64,000 nt of DNA from Corynebacterium glyciniphilum AJ 3170. Lineage in GTDB: Bacteria > Actinomycetota > Actinomycetes > Mycobacteriales > Mycobacteriaceae. The stretch is taken from positions 868,001-932,000 of the forward strand of contig NZ_CP006842.1 in the NCBI RefSeq assembly GCF_000626675.1, read 5' to 3'. Below are positions 46,135 to 58,078 of the stretch, in pieces. The notes beneath the pieces are model-generated. The model was not told the origin of the DNA and searched no databases. It saw nothing but the letters and a program-made list of their open reading frames with translations. The translations under genes were made by a program, and so were the position numbers. Every line of letters begins with the position of its first letter. Position 1 is the first letter of the stretch.

Positions 46135-47475
46135 TCAGTTGATCGCGTCGAAGCCGAGCTGGAGGTCGGCGAGGATGTCCTCGATGTCCTCGATGCCGAC
46201 GGACAGGCGGACGGTGGCGAGGTTCACGCCGGCCCGCGCCAGACCCTTCTGGTCGGACTGCGAGTGGGTGGTGGTTGCCGGGTGGACGACGAGAGAGCGG
46301 ACGTCACCGACATTGGCCAGGTTGGAGTGCAGCTTGAGCGCGTCGATGAAGGCCCAGGCCTTCTCGCGTGCCTCATCGGACCAGACGTCGTCGACGGCGA
46401 GGTCGAAGGAGAGCACGGAGCCGGTGTATTCCAGGCCGAGCTTCTCCTTGGTGGCGTACCAGGGGGAGTCCGGAAGGCCCGCGTAGTTCACCGTCGCCAC
46501 GGCCGGGTTCTCGGCGAGGGAGCCGGCGACGATCTCGGCGTTCTCGTTGTGTTTGCGCACCCGCAGGGCGAGCGTGTCCAGTCCCTGAATGGTCACCCAG
46601 GCGTTGAACGCCGAGAGAGCGGCACCGGTGTCACGCAGCAGGCCGACGCGGGCCTTCAGACCGAAGGCAGCGGCACCGAGGTCGGCGTACTTGAGACCAT
46701 GGTAAGCGGGGTCGGGGGTGACGAAGGAGGGGAAGACCGGTTCGCCGTCGCGCTCGACGGTCCAGTCGAAGGAACCACCGTCGACGAGGATGCCGCCGAG
46801 CCCGGAACCGTTGCCGGTGTAGAACTTCGTCAGCGAGGCGACGACGATATCCGCGCCGAGCTCCAGCGGACGCACCAGGGCAGCCGTGGCGATGGTGTTG
46901 TCCACGATGAGCGGGACATTGTTGCGGTGCGCGACCTCTGCCAGTGCCGGGATGTCCAGGACGTCGGCCTGCGGGTTGGCGAAGGTCTCGCCGTAGAAGG
47001 CTTTCGTGTTCGGCTGGACGGCGGCCTGCCAGGAGTCGAGGTTATCGGGCTCCTCGACGAAGGTGACCTCGATGCCGAGGCGGGCGAGTGTGATCCCGAA
47101 CAGGGTCTCCGTGCCGCCGTAGAGACGGGGCGAGGTGACGATGTGGTCGCCGGCGCCGGCGAGGTTGAAGATCGCGGCGGTCTCGGCGGCCTGTCCGGAG
47201 GCGAAGGCCACGGCGTGCACGCCGCCCTCCAGGGAGCCGATGCGGTTCTCGAGGGCTTCCTGGGTGGGGTTGGTCAGCCGGCTGTACACCGGGCCGAGGT
47301 CTTCGAGAGCGAAGCGCTGCTTGGCGTGCTCGGCGGAATCGAAGACATAGGAGGTGGTGAGATAGATCGGCTGGTTGCGGGCGCCGGTGTCGGAGTCCAC
47401 GGTCTGTCCCGCGTGGACAGCGCGGGAGGCGAATCCCCAGGAGGCGGAGTCGGAGTTGTCGTACCTGGTGCTCAT
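46135..47475 (-). CDS. metY: O-acetylhomoserine sulfhydrylase MetY
   Basis: This 446-residue PLP enzyme makes homocysteine directly from O-acetylhomoserine and sulfide. The PLP lysine is K217 in VASLTKF, with the phosphate-binding FASGQAAET and the family segment SRLTNPTQEALENRI. The ATG at 47475 was chosen because the homologous MSTRYDN start fits and GGGA lies upstream; the frame before it is unlike the family. It is the first gene of the metY-metX operon. A large nested palindrome lies about 75-140 bases upstream. Confidence 0.95.
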   Translation of the reverse strand: MSTRYDNSDSASWGFASRAVHAGQTVDSDTGARNQPIYLTTSYVFDSAEHAKQRFALEDLGPVYSRLTNPTQEALENRIGSLEGGVHAVAFASGQAAETAAIFNLAGAGDHIVTSPRLYGGTETLFGITLARLGIEVTFVEEPDNLDSWQAAVQPNTKAFYGETFANPQADVLDIPALAEVAHRNNVPLIVDNTIATAALVRPLELGADIVVASLTKFYTGNGSGLGGILVDGGSFDWTVERDGEPVFPSFVTPDPAYHGLKYADLGAAAFGLKARVGLLRDTGAALSAFNAWVTIQGLDTLALRVRKHNENAEIVAGSLAENPAVATVNYAGLPDSPWYATKEKLGLEYTGSVLSFDLAVDDVWSDEAREKAWAFIDALKLHSNLANVGDVRSLVVHPATTTHSQSDQKGLARAGVNLATVRLSVGIEDIEDILADLQLGFDAIN

Positions 47476-47549
47476 GTGTGGTGGTCCCTTCGGGAGGTTG
47501 GGTGTCGTTTCGCTGGGAACACGATAACCCACCGGAGGGGTACCGGCAA

Positions 47550-47613
47550 ACAGCTCGGTCTACTTTTATTCAAAGGCGCAGGTAGGCGCCTTATGTCAAG
47601 TAGACCGAGCTGT
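47550..47613. repeat. Nested palindrome between icd and metY
   Basis: Perfect 16-bp outer arms ACAGCTCGGTCTACTT (47550-47565) and its complement (47598-47613) enclose a second stem, AAGGCGC/GCGCCTT (47573-47579 and 47586-47592), with a 6-base loop. Each outer arm contains a TAGAC half-site of the McbR type. It could be the icd terminator, a metY operator, or both. Confidence 0.85.
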
Positions 47614-47630
47614 ACGTTGGCGGAAGGGGG

Positions 47631-49886
<2,256 letters not shown>

Positions 49887-50249
49887 GGGCCGGTGTCTCC
49901 CTCTTCAATAGTCAGTGCAGCGTCGCGTCGGTTGTCCCCTCGTGAGGGACACAGACGGGCGCACCTGCGATTATTCGTCTCGTTCTGTGGTGATGCCTTC
50001 GTGTGGAAGGGTGCCGCTCGGGCATCTACTATCGCGATAATACGGCAATGCCGATTGCCCTGACGGTCGCGGGGCGGCGGATACCCTACACCCGGGGAGA
50101 GACCGTTATCTGGATATCAGTGAAATCTTCCGGAGGAAATCACGTCAGAACCGGGAATAGATCTGAATCGATACCGGTTGCCCTCTCCTGTGGCACCCGC
50201 CGAGTGACACCAGACCGACCCGAGCGCGCCGACTCCCGAGGAGCATTTC
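49887..50249. other. 363-base region between divergent icd and MFS genes
   Basis: No gene is supported. An 84-codon open frame (50003-50257) reads across it without family similarity. A perfect 10-bp palindrome TATCGCGATA lies at 50030-50039. A hairpin with a one-base bulge (TGTCCCCTC with GAGGGACA) lies at 49933-49951, closer to icd. Both are possible operator sites for the two promoters. Confidence 0.55.
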
Positions 50250-51587
50250 GTGACTGAACGACCGACAGCACCGCCGACAGCACCACCGACCGACGCCACG
50301 ACCCGGAGAACAACCGGGAGACCTACCCAGAGAACCACGAGGCTGCAACGTCTGGCCGACCTGCCACGTCCGTCCGTCCGGCCCAGCCGGCGCCCCCTGC
50401 CCCGGCAGACGGAGATGGGCCGTCGTCGGCGACCGATCGCCATCCTCATGCTCGCCCTCGGCGGCTTCGGTATCGGGACGACCGAGTTCGTGGCGATGGG
50501 ACTGCTCAACTACATCGCCGACGACTTCTCTATCAGTGAGGCCACCGCCGGACACGTGATCACCGCCTACGCCCTCGGCGTGGTGGTGGGTGCCCCGGTG
50601 ATCACGGCGTTCACCGGGTCGATGCCCCGACGGCGGCTCGTCCTGATCCTCATGGGCGCCTTCACGGTGGGGAACGCGCTCAGTGTGCTGGCGGGGTCGT
50701 ACGGGCTGCTGATGCTGTCCCGGTTCATCGCCGGGATCCCCCATGGCGCCTACTTCGCCGCTGCCGCGCTGATCGCCGCATCCATGGCGGACGCCGGACA
50801 GCGCGGACGTGCCGTCGCGCAGGTCTCCATGGGACTGTCGGTGGCGACGGTGGCCGGCGTGCCGGCTGCCCAGTGGGTCGGTCAGACACTCGGGTGGAAT
50901 GCAGCTTTCGCCGTGGTCGCCCTGATTGGCCTGGTCACGCTGATTGGCCTGTGGTACTCGCTGCCGCACATGACGCAGATGCCTGCGACACGACCGAGGA
51001 CCGAGCTCAGCGCCCTGGTCAACCCCCAGGTGATGCTCACGTTGCTACTCGGCACCGTGGGCTTCGGCGGTATGTTCTGTGTCTACACCTATATCTCCTG
51101 GACAATGACCGAGCGCGCTGGTTTCCCGGAGGGCCTCATGTGGCTGGTGCTGATGGTCTACGGCATCGGCATGGTGGCGGGTACTTTCGTCGGCGGACGG
51201 CTTGCCGACATCAACGTGGAGGGGTCGATCTTCGGCGCCCTGGTCGCCATGGTCCTGATGCTCGGGGCGTTCTACTTCACCAGTACGATCGCGCCGCTGG
51301 CGATCGTGAACTTCGGTCTGGTCGCGATGTCGGGCTCGGTGATGACGATCAACCTGCAGACCCGGCTGATGGACGTCGCCGGCAAGGCACAGAACCTGGC
51401 TGCCTCGATGAACCACTCGGCGCTGAATCTGGCGAATGCCGCCGGTGCTGCGGTCGGCGGAGCGGTGATCAGCGCCGGTTACTCGTACTCTGCGCCCGCG
51501 TTGGCGGGTGTGGGCATGGCACTCTGCGGCATTGCGGTCTTCGTCCCGACCTACCTGCTGCGGCGCCGCAGCGAGGCCCGCCGCTAG
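50250..51587 (+). CDS. MFS transporter, DHA1/AraJ-type efflux
   Basis: This 445-residue protein has a 60-residue basic, proline-rich N-terminus and then twelve likely membrane helices. The MFS loop motif is visible as GSMPRRRLVLILMG, and GTTEFVAMGLL is typical of the AraJ/CmlA drug-exporter branch. It may export a sugar or drug; the substrate is unknown. The GTG has GGAG upstream. The xth gene starts 10 bases after its stop. Confidence 0.87.
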   Translation: MTERPTAPPTAPPTDATTRRTTGRPTQRTTRLQRLADLPRPSVRPSRRPLPRQTEMGRRRRPIAILMLALGGFGIGTTEFVAMGLLNYIADDFSISEATAGHVITAYALGVVVGAPVITAFTGSMPRRRLVLILMGAFTVGNALSVLAGSYGLLMLSRFIAGIPHGAYFAAAALIAASMADAGQRGRAVAQVSMGLSVATVAGVPAAQWVGQTLGWNAAFAVVALIGLVTLIGLWYSLPHMTQMPATRPRTELSALVNPQVMLTLLLGTVGFGGMFCVYTYISWTMTERAGFPEGLMWLVLMVYGIGMVAGTFVGGRLADINVEGSIFGALVAMVLMLGAFYFTSTIAPLAIVNFGLVAMSGSVMTINLQTRLMDVAGKAQNLAASMNHSALNLANAAGAAVGGAVISAGYSYSAPALAGVGMALCGIAVFVPTYLLRRRSEARR

Positions 51588-51590
51588 TCT
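51585..51590 (+). promoter_or_regulatory. -10 element of leaderless xth, using the MFS stop codon
   Basis: TAGTCT begins with the TAG stop of the MFS gene and lies seven bases before the ATG at 51598. Confidence 0.55.
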
Positions 51591-51597
51591 GGACCGC

Positions 51598-52566
51598 ATG
51601 ACTGTCACTGTCGCCACCGTCAACGTCAACGGCATCCGTGCCGCAGCCAAGGTCCGCAACGAGGACAACCACGGGATCCTGCCGTGGTTGGAGAGCACCC
51701 CGGCGGACGTGGTGCTGTTGCAGGAGGTGCGTGCCACCCCCGACCAGACCGAGAAGGCACTGGCCCCGGCCCTGGAATCCGGGTGGAGCCTGGTGCAGGC
51801 CGAGGCTGCGGCCAAGGGGCGTGCGGGTGTGGCGATCCTGTCCCGTCACGGTATCGACGACGTTCAGGTCGGTTTCGGTGAGGGTTTCAGCACTGAGTTC
51901 GACGATGCGGGACGCTACATCGAGGCCACCACTGCCGGGCTCCGGGTCGCCAGCGTCTACCTGCCGTCCGGGGCCGAGGGCACGGCCAAGCAGGACGAGA
52001 AGTTCCGCTTCCTCGATATCTTCGGTCCGTACCTTGAACAGCAGGCCGGAGCACATGAGCAGATGGTCGTCGGCGGGGACTGGAACATCTGCCACCGGCG
52101 CCAGGACCTGAAGAACTGGCGTCCGAACCGGAAGAAGTCGGGGTATCTTCCGGCGGAGCGCGCGTTCATGGATTCGGTGTTCGGCACGTTCCCTGACGAG
52201 TCCACGCAGATCGGTGACCCGACGGACGCAGGACGCACCGGCAACCCCGCCGGCGCCCCGTCGGACTTCTTCGGTGCGGTGGACTACACCCCCGGTGACG
52301 TAGCTGCCCAGCGGCTGGAGAACGGGGCGACGGGAGAGCCCCGGTGGTTCGACGCCCTGCGCCGACTGCACCCGGACGAGGACGGCCCCTACTCCTGGTG
52401 GACGTGGCGTGGCAAGGCCTTCGACACGGGAGCCGGGTGGCGTATCGACTACCAAGCGGCGACGTCGGCGTTGATGCAACGCGTGGAGTCCGCGTGGGTG
52501 GACCGGGCCGAGCACTACGACCTGCGCTGGAGTGACCATTCGCCGGTCCTGGTCACGTACCGCTGA
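51598..52566 (+). CDS. xth: Exodeoxyribonuclease III (AP endonuclease)
   Basis: This 322-residue enzyme cuts at abasic sites and trims 3' ends in base-excision repair. It has the family start VATVNVNGIRAA, the metal-binding LLQEVR, GGDWNICH and the final SDHSPVLVTY. A long insert (about 200-255, DPTDAGRTGNPAGAPSDFF and onward) makes it larger than E. coli Xth. The ATG at 51598 was chosen from the -10 element. The last 52 bases overlap the converging TDT gene. Confidence 0.92.
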   Translation: MTVTVATVNVNGIRAAAKVRNEDNHGILPWLESTPADVVLLQEVRATPDQTEKALAPALESGWSLVQAEAAAKGRAGVAILSRHGIDDVQVGFGEGFSTEFDDAGRYIEATTAGLRVASVYLPSGAEGTAKQDEKFRFLDIFGPYLEQQAGAHEQMVVGGDWNICHRRQDLKNWRPNRKKSGYLPAERAFMDSVFGTFPDESTQIGDPTDAGRTGNPAGAPSDFFGAVDYTPGDVAAQRLENGATGEPRWFDALRRLHPDEDGPYSWWTWRGKAFDTGAGWRIDYQAATSALMQRVESAWVDRAEHYDLRWSDHSPVLVTYR

Positions 52567-53471
52567 CAGAGCGCCACGGCGAGTCCCGCTGCAGCCAGGG
52601 TGACGTGCAGGACCAGCAGGAAGAGGAGCACTACGCTGACCCCGTCCAACCACCCGACACCGGTACTGAGCGAGAGCTGGTGAGCGCCCAGGCTGCAGGT
52701 GCCGACGGGGAAGGTGGCGGACCACCACGCAGGACTGTAGGCGGCTGCCGACGCCGCGGGAGACGTCCGCAGCAGGGTTCCCCAGTGGTTCCAGAGCGCC
52801 CACGCTGCGGCCGGGACACCGACAGTGAGCATGACACCGGCGTAAATTCGGCCGACGTCGGCGAGGGACGACCCGTCGGAGAGCAACAGGGCTGCCGCGC
52901 TGCTCTGGCCGACGATGCCGAGCGGGATCCACGTCGTGGCGGCGGTAGGGGGCGCCGGGCGTCGTCCTGAGCCGAGGTAGATAAGGAGGAAGGCGGGGAC
53001 GCCGGTCAGCAGCGACGCCGCGAAGCAGAGGATTCCAGGGAGCGGGTGCCCGAGTTGGGCGGCGTTGGTCGCCGCCACCATCGGGGTAACCAGGGGAAGA
53101 GCCGCGGGAAACGTGCGTGGCAGTGTGCCTCGTACGAGCTTCACTGCCTGAGGCGTGAAGACGATGACGGAGGCGACCGTCCCGACCACCCAGGTGACCT
53201 GGTGGACGCTGACGAATCCCAGGGTGCTGTCGGCAGCGGAGCCGAGAGCGAGAATCCCCATGGTGACCATCGACCACGGGGGGAGATCCGTGGTCAGCCA
53301 GCTCCGCCCGCCGGTAGCCAGGACCAGCAGGACCATGGCTGCCAGCACGGTCACGATGCCACCGGTGGGCGTCCCGACATGAACTCCTGTCATGGACGCG
53401 GTGATGGCGATTCCCATCAGCGCGCCGGCCCAGGCGGGGCCGGGTGGCGGAAGCTCGGTCGTGGTGTCCAT
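52515..53471 (-). CDS. TDT/SLAC1-family transporter
   Basis: This 318-residue membrane protein has about ten hydrophobic segments and the family mark WWSATFPVGTCSLGAHQL near the C-terminus, as in TehA and plant SLAC1. The family moves anions such as malate, sulfite or tellurite-related compounds. The ATG at 53471 was chosen because the upstream codons lie in the promoter region. It is divergent from a LysR gene. The last 52 bases overlap the end of xth. Confidence 0.87.
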   Translation of the reverse strand: MDTTTELPPPGPAWAGALMGIAITASMTGVHVGTPTGGIVTVLAAMVLLVLATGGRSWLTTDLPPWSMVTMGILALGSAADSTLGFVSVHQVTWVVGTVASVIVFTPQAVKLVRGTLPRTFPAALPLVTPMVAATNAAQLGHPLPGILCFAASLLTGVPAFLLIYLGSGRRPAPPTAATTWIPLGIVGQSSAAALLLSDGSSLADVGRIYAGVMLTVGVPAAAWALWNHWGTLLRTSPAASAAAYSPAWWSATFPVGTCSLGAHQLSLSTGVGWLDGVSVVLLFLLVLHVTLAAAGLAVALCQRYVTRTGEWSLQRRS

Positions 53472-53531
53472 GGGTCCTGACCGTAGACGGTCGCCCGGGC
53501 GTCCAGGGATAACAGGCCAGGTGGAAAGGGG

Positions 53532-53537
53532 TACAGT
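53532..53537 (+). promoter_or_regulatory. -10 element of leaderless LysR gene
   Basis: TACAGT lies six bases before the ATG at 53544 in the gap to the divergent TDT gene. Confidence 0.55.
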
Positions 53538-53543
53538 GAATGT

Positions 53544-54440
53544 ATGTACCCTCATGTCCCGCAGATCGGCCAACTCGCCACACTCGTGGCCGTCGATGAG
53601 CGTCGCAGCATCGCCGCGGCGGCACGTGACCTGGGGCTGAGTCAGCAGACGGTGAGCGCGCGGGTGGCGGCTGCAGAGAAGACCCTCGGTGTCGCGGTTT
53701 TCCGGAGAGGAGTGGGGGGATCAGAGCCGACCGAGCGAGGGAGGGTCGTGTTGACGGCGGCCCGGGAGCTGCTCAGCGCTGCGGGAGAGTTCTCCCGCGC
53801 TGTCTCTGCGACGACGCAGCCGGATGCGGTCCGGTCGCTGCCCGTCGCCGTCTCCAATACGATCGCGGAACTGTATTTCCCCTCGTGGGCGGCGCGGTTC
53901 CACCGGGAGAACCCGACCGTCCGTCTGCAACTGCGTTCCCGCAACAGCACAGAGGTGTGTGACGCGGTGGCGGGCGGGGAGTGTGTGCTGGGGTTCGTCG
54001 AAGGGGCGGAGGTATCGCATGGCCTGGCCTCGGACGTGGTGGGGGTCGATGACTTGATTCTGGTGGTCCCGCCGACGCACTCCTGGGCAGGTTCGGAGGT
54101 GGACGCGGGACAGCTACGACGGACACCGCTGGTCACCCGGGAGCGAGGGTCCGGGAGCCGGGAGATCGTGGAGGCGGTCCTCGGCACGATCGCTGAACCC
54201 GCGGGCGAGTTTGGGTCGTTGTCGGCCCAGCGGGCGGCGGTGACCGGGATGGGGGAGCCGACAGTCATTGCGGCACGTGCCGTGGAGTCGCAGGTGTCGT
54301 CCGGCGAACTGGTCCGGGTGCCGGTGAAAGGGGTGACGTTCCGCCGTCTGTTACGTGCCGTCTACCCCCGGGGACGGCCGCTGGGGGTGAGTGACCCGGA
54401 TGCCGAGGCACTGCTGCGGATCGCTAAAGTGCCCGGGTAA
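53544..54440 (+). CDS. LysR-family transcriptional regulator
   Basis: This 298-residue regulator has an N-terminal winged helix-turn-helix (about 5-65, with RSIAAAARDLGLSQQTVSARVAAAEKTLGVAVFRR) and a C-terminal ligand-binding domain (about 95-295). The ligand is unknown. LysR regulators usually control a divergent gene, so the TDT transporter is the likely target. The ATG at 53544 fits a leaderless transcript. Its TAA stop forms the start of the trpS -10 hexamer. Confidence 0.9.
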   Translation: MYPHVPQIGQLATLVAVDERRSIAAAARDLGLSQQTVSARVAAAEKTLGVAVFRRGVGGSEPTERGRVVLTAARELLSAAGEFSRAVSATTQPDAVRSLPVAVSNTIAELYFPSWAARFHRENPTVRLQLRSRNSTEVCDAVAGGECVLGFVEGAEVSHGLASDVVGVDDLILVVPPTHSWAGSEVDAGQLRRTPLVTRERGSGSREIVEAVLGTIAEPAGEFGSLSAQRAAVTGMGEPTVIAARAVESQVSSGELVRVPVKGVTFRRLLRAVYPRGRPLGVSDPDAEALLRIAKVPG

Positions 54441-54443
54441 CAT
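54438..54443 (+). promoter_or_regulatory. -10 element of trpS, using the LysR stop codon
   Basis: TAACAT begins with the TAA stop of the LysR gene and lies eight bases before the trpS ATG. No ribosome site is visible. Confidence 0.5.
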
Positions 54444-54445
54444 GA

Positions 54446-55468
<1,023 letters not shown>

Positions 55469-55513
55469 GGAGGGAGAATCCCGCGGCGCATAGCCGAAAT
55501 GAACTAGGGTAGG

Positions 55514-55543
55514 GCCCCACGGTCCCATCGTGCGCGGTGGGGC
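55514..55543 (+). terminator. Possible terminator of trpS
   Basis: GCCCCAC pairs with GTGGGGC around a 16-base loop, 45 bases after the trpS stop. ATT follows rather than a full T-run. Confidence 0.5.
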
Positions 55544-55579
55544 ATTGACTATGAAGAGACACACAAGAGGAGTCCTCTG

Positions 55580-56671
55580 ATGGCTCGCACGATCACCGCC
55601 TCCGACCGGGACAAGTTGGACGACCACGGCATCGAACGGTCCACGGACGACTCACCGGGGGCGATTGACCGGTACCGTGACAAATGGCCCTGGTTCGACC
55701 ACGTGATGCGCATGAACGAGCGCTACACGGATCAGGGCGGCAACAACTTCGCTGCCGGCATCACCTACTTCTCCGTCCTCTCGATCTTCCCGCTGATCAT
55801 GCTGTGCTTCGCCACCGTCGCCATGGTGGTCGCCGGAAACCAGGAACTGATCGATAAGATCACGGAGACCGTCACCGACTCCGCCGGCGGTGAACTCGGG
55901 GACACCCTCAACGACATCATCATGCAGGCGATCGACCAGCGCGGCAGCGTCTTCGGTATCGGTCTTGTGCTGGCGCTGTGGACCGGCCTGGGGTGGATGG
56001 GCAATCTCCGCATCGGGGTGTCCAACATGTGGAAGACCCCGGGACAGGCCGACAACTTCATCAAGGGAAAGATCAGCGACCTGATCGGTCTGATCGGCCT
56101 TCTGCTGGCTCTTGTCGTCGCGTTCGCCGTGACCGCCTTCGGTGGCGGTGGTTTCACCAGCAGTGTCCTCGAGACCATCGGGCTGGGCGACATTCCCGGT
56201 ATCCGGATTCTCACCTGGTTGGTCGCCCTGGTCGTCGCCCTCATCGCAAACTGGATCGTCTTCTTCTGGTTGATGCTCTATCTGCCGCGCACCCGCGTGC
56301 CGCGTCCGGCGGCGGCACGGGCCGCCGTGATCGGTGCACTGGCCTTCGAGGTAATCAAGCAGATCGCCACCGTCGTCTTCTCCAACGCGTTGTCGAATCC
56401 GGCGGGTGCGGCCTTCGGTCCCGTCATCGGTGTGATGGTCGTGCTCTACCTCGTGTGGCGCGTCACGCTCTACCTCGCGGCATGGACCGCTACGACGCCG
56501 GAAGCGCTTGCATCCATGATTCCCGAGGCGCCGCCTGCCGCAGTGATCCGCGTGCGCCAGGAGGTGCGCCCCGGTGCCCGCAACATCAGCACCGCAGGGC
56601 TGGTTGGCCTCGGAACCGCTGTCGGTGCGACTGCGGTTGGTCTGCTCGGTAAGGCTTTCCGCCGGAAGTAG
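55580..56671 (+). CDS. YihY/BrkB-family membrane protein
   Basis: This 363-residue protein has about six hydrophobic segments and the YihY family pattern FAAGITYFSVLSIFPLIML, GWMGNLRIGVSNMW and the late AFGPVIGVMVVLYLVWRVTLYLAAW. The family was once called ribonuclease BN but is now thought to act in membranes; its role is unknown. The ATG has AGGAG upstream. It converges on the D,D-carboxypeptidase gene with a 12-base gap. Confidence 0.88.
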   Translation: MARTITASDRDKLDDHGIERSTDDSPGAIDRYRDKWPWFDHVMRMNERYTDQGGNNFAAGITYFSVLSIFPLIMLCFATVAMVVAGNQELIDKITETVTDSAGGELGDTLNDIIMQAIDQRGSVFGIGLVLALWTGLGWMGNLRIGVSNMWKTPGQADNFIKGKISDLIGLIGLLLALVVAFAVTAFGGGGFTSSVLETIGLGDIPGIRILTWLVALVVALIANWIVFFWLMLYLPRTRVPRPAAARAAVIGALAFEVIKQIATVVFSNALSNPAGAAFGPVIGVMVVLYLVWRVTLYLAAWTATTPEALASMIPEAPPAAVIRVRQEVRPGARNISTAGLVGLGTAVGATAVGLLGKAFRRK

Positions 56672-56683
56672 GCGACGCCCGGC

Positions 56684-58006
56684 CTACCGGCGACGGAAGC
56701 GCGCAGCCCCCGCCGCAAGGCCGAGGAGGAGCAGGACGGCGATACCCGCGCCGACGATGGCACGCATGTCGATGACGTCTGCGTCAGAGGCGTCCCCGTC
56801 GACGACGTCGGACGTCCGGGGCTGCGCTGCACCGTCGTCGCCGGCCTCCGCCGGAGCGTCGTCGGCCGGGGTATCGAGCGTGCCGATGCTCGCGCCAGCG
56901 GGGGCGTCGAATGCTGCGTCAAGAACAGCTCTGGCCTGTTCCGCGGGGCGCCCCGCGGCAATCGTGGAATTCAACAGCACCATGCCCAACTTCCGGCCGT
57001 CGCGTTCAGCGGCGACAGAGAATGTGTGCCGGGCGTTATCGGTGAAGCCGGTTTTGCCGCCGATGGTGCCGGGATAGTTGAACAGCATCTCGTTGTCACT
57101 GGAGAGCTCGAAACCCTCCATGTCCCCGTAGCCGGGGAAATCCGTCGTCTCCTCACCGAGAAGCTCCCGGACGTCCCCGCGCTGGAACGCCGCCCGGTAG
57201 ATCAACGCCATGTCGTAGGCGGTCGTCTGCACGCCGGCGCTGTCGAGACCGTGCACAGTCATCACCCGGGTCGCCTGTGTGCCCAGGGAGTCCGCCAGGT
57301 CCTGCATACGCTTCACGGTCTCGTCCTGCCCGCCCATGGCCTCGGAGAGCGCGATGGCGGCGTCGTTACCGGAGCGCATGACGAGCCCGAGCAGCAGTTC
57401 GCGCGCTGTGTAACGTCCACCCGGCCCGACGCCGACCTGTGAACCGTCGATCGCGACGGCTTCGTCACTGACGGGGACGACCTGATCGAGGTCGAGTTCA
57501 TCCAGTGCGGTCATCACCAGCAGTGCCTTGATGATGGAGGCCGGGCGGTAGAGCCCGTAGGGGTCCTTCGCCGCCAGGATGTCCCCTGAGTCGACGTCGT
57601 ACACGAGATAGCTGCCGAGGCTGAGGCGATCGGGAACCTCCATGCCGGGCACGGAGACCGGGGCGCAGGTGTCGAGCGCTTCACCGGCCGGCCCCGGATG
57701 CTCCACGGTGAGGGGTGCAGGAGCGTCCTCACCGTCGGACGGCAGGGCGTCCTCGTCGAAAGCCGGTGGCAGGTCATCGGCGAAAGGGCAGTCGTCGGTG
57801 TCGAGGAACGGGTCGTCCGGCAATGGTGCCCCCGGGTCGACCGTTAGGGGGAGCCAGTCGTCCTTCTCGATGTTGTTGAGGCCGGTCTCCGCGACGGCTG
57901 GTGCGGTGAGGGGGCCGGTGAGGCTGATCGTCAACGTCGCCGCGAGGGCAGTGGCCAGTGTCGTGGCTCGGAGCGTCCGGCGCCGGGGGAGAGTGTGTGC
58001 AGTCAT
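56684..58006 (-). CDS. dacA: D-alanyl-D-alanine carboxypeptidase (PBP5 type)
   Basis: This 440-residue enzyme trims the terminal D-alanine from peptidoglycan side chains. It has a signal peptide (about 1-39), an acidic linker (about 60-115), and the penicillin-binding motifs S157-I-I-K160, S212-G-N214 and K318-T-G. A C-terminal membrane helix (about 413-434) anchors it. The catalytic serine and lysine are all present. The stop converges on the YihY gene. Confidence 0.92.
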   Translation of the reverse strand: MTAHTLPRRRTLRATTLATALAATLTISLTGPLTAPAVAETGLNNIEKDDWLPLTVDPGAPLPDDPFLDTDDCPFADDLPPAFDEDALPSDGEDAPAPLTVEHPGPAGEALDTCAPVSVPGMEVPDRLSLGSYLVYDVDSGDILAAKDPYGLYRPASIIKALLVMTALDELDLDQVVPVSDEAVAIDGSQVGVGPGGRYTARELLLGLVMRSGNDAAIALSEAMGGQDETVKRMQDLADSLGTQATRVMTVHGLDSAGVQTTAYDMALIYRAAFQRGDVRELLGEETTDFPGYGDMEGFELSSDNEMLFNYPGTIGGKTGFTDNARHTFSVAAERDGRKLGMVLLNSTIAAGRPAEQARAVLDAAFDAPAGASIGTLDTPADDAPAEAGDDGAAQPRTSDVVDGDASDADVIDMRAIVGAGIAVLLLLGLAAGAARFRRR

Positions 58007-58064
58007 CAGTTGTCAGAGTCTATCGGTAGCAGGGTCCGCCACGGACAGGAACCGGGAGCAGCGG

Positions 58065-58070
58065 TATCGT
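58065..58070 (+). promoter_or_regulatory. -10 element of leaderless adenosine deaminase gene
   Basis: TATCGT lies eight bases before the ATG at 58079, with no ribosome site. Confidence 0.5.
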
Positions 58071-58078
58071 GGGGCACC

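Noticed and set aside
50003..50257. 84-codon open frame before the MFS gene
   Set aside because: It runs through the promoter region, overlaps the MFS start and shows no similarity or ribosome site.
51469..53625. 718-codon minus-strand open frame over xth and the TDT gene
   Set aside because: It crosses xth and lies in another frame of the TDT gene, with arginine-rich low-complexity sequence.
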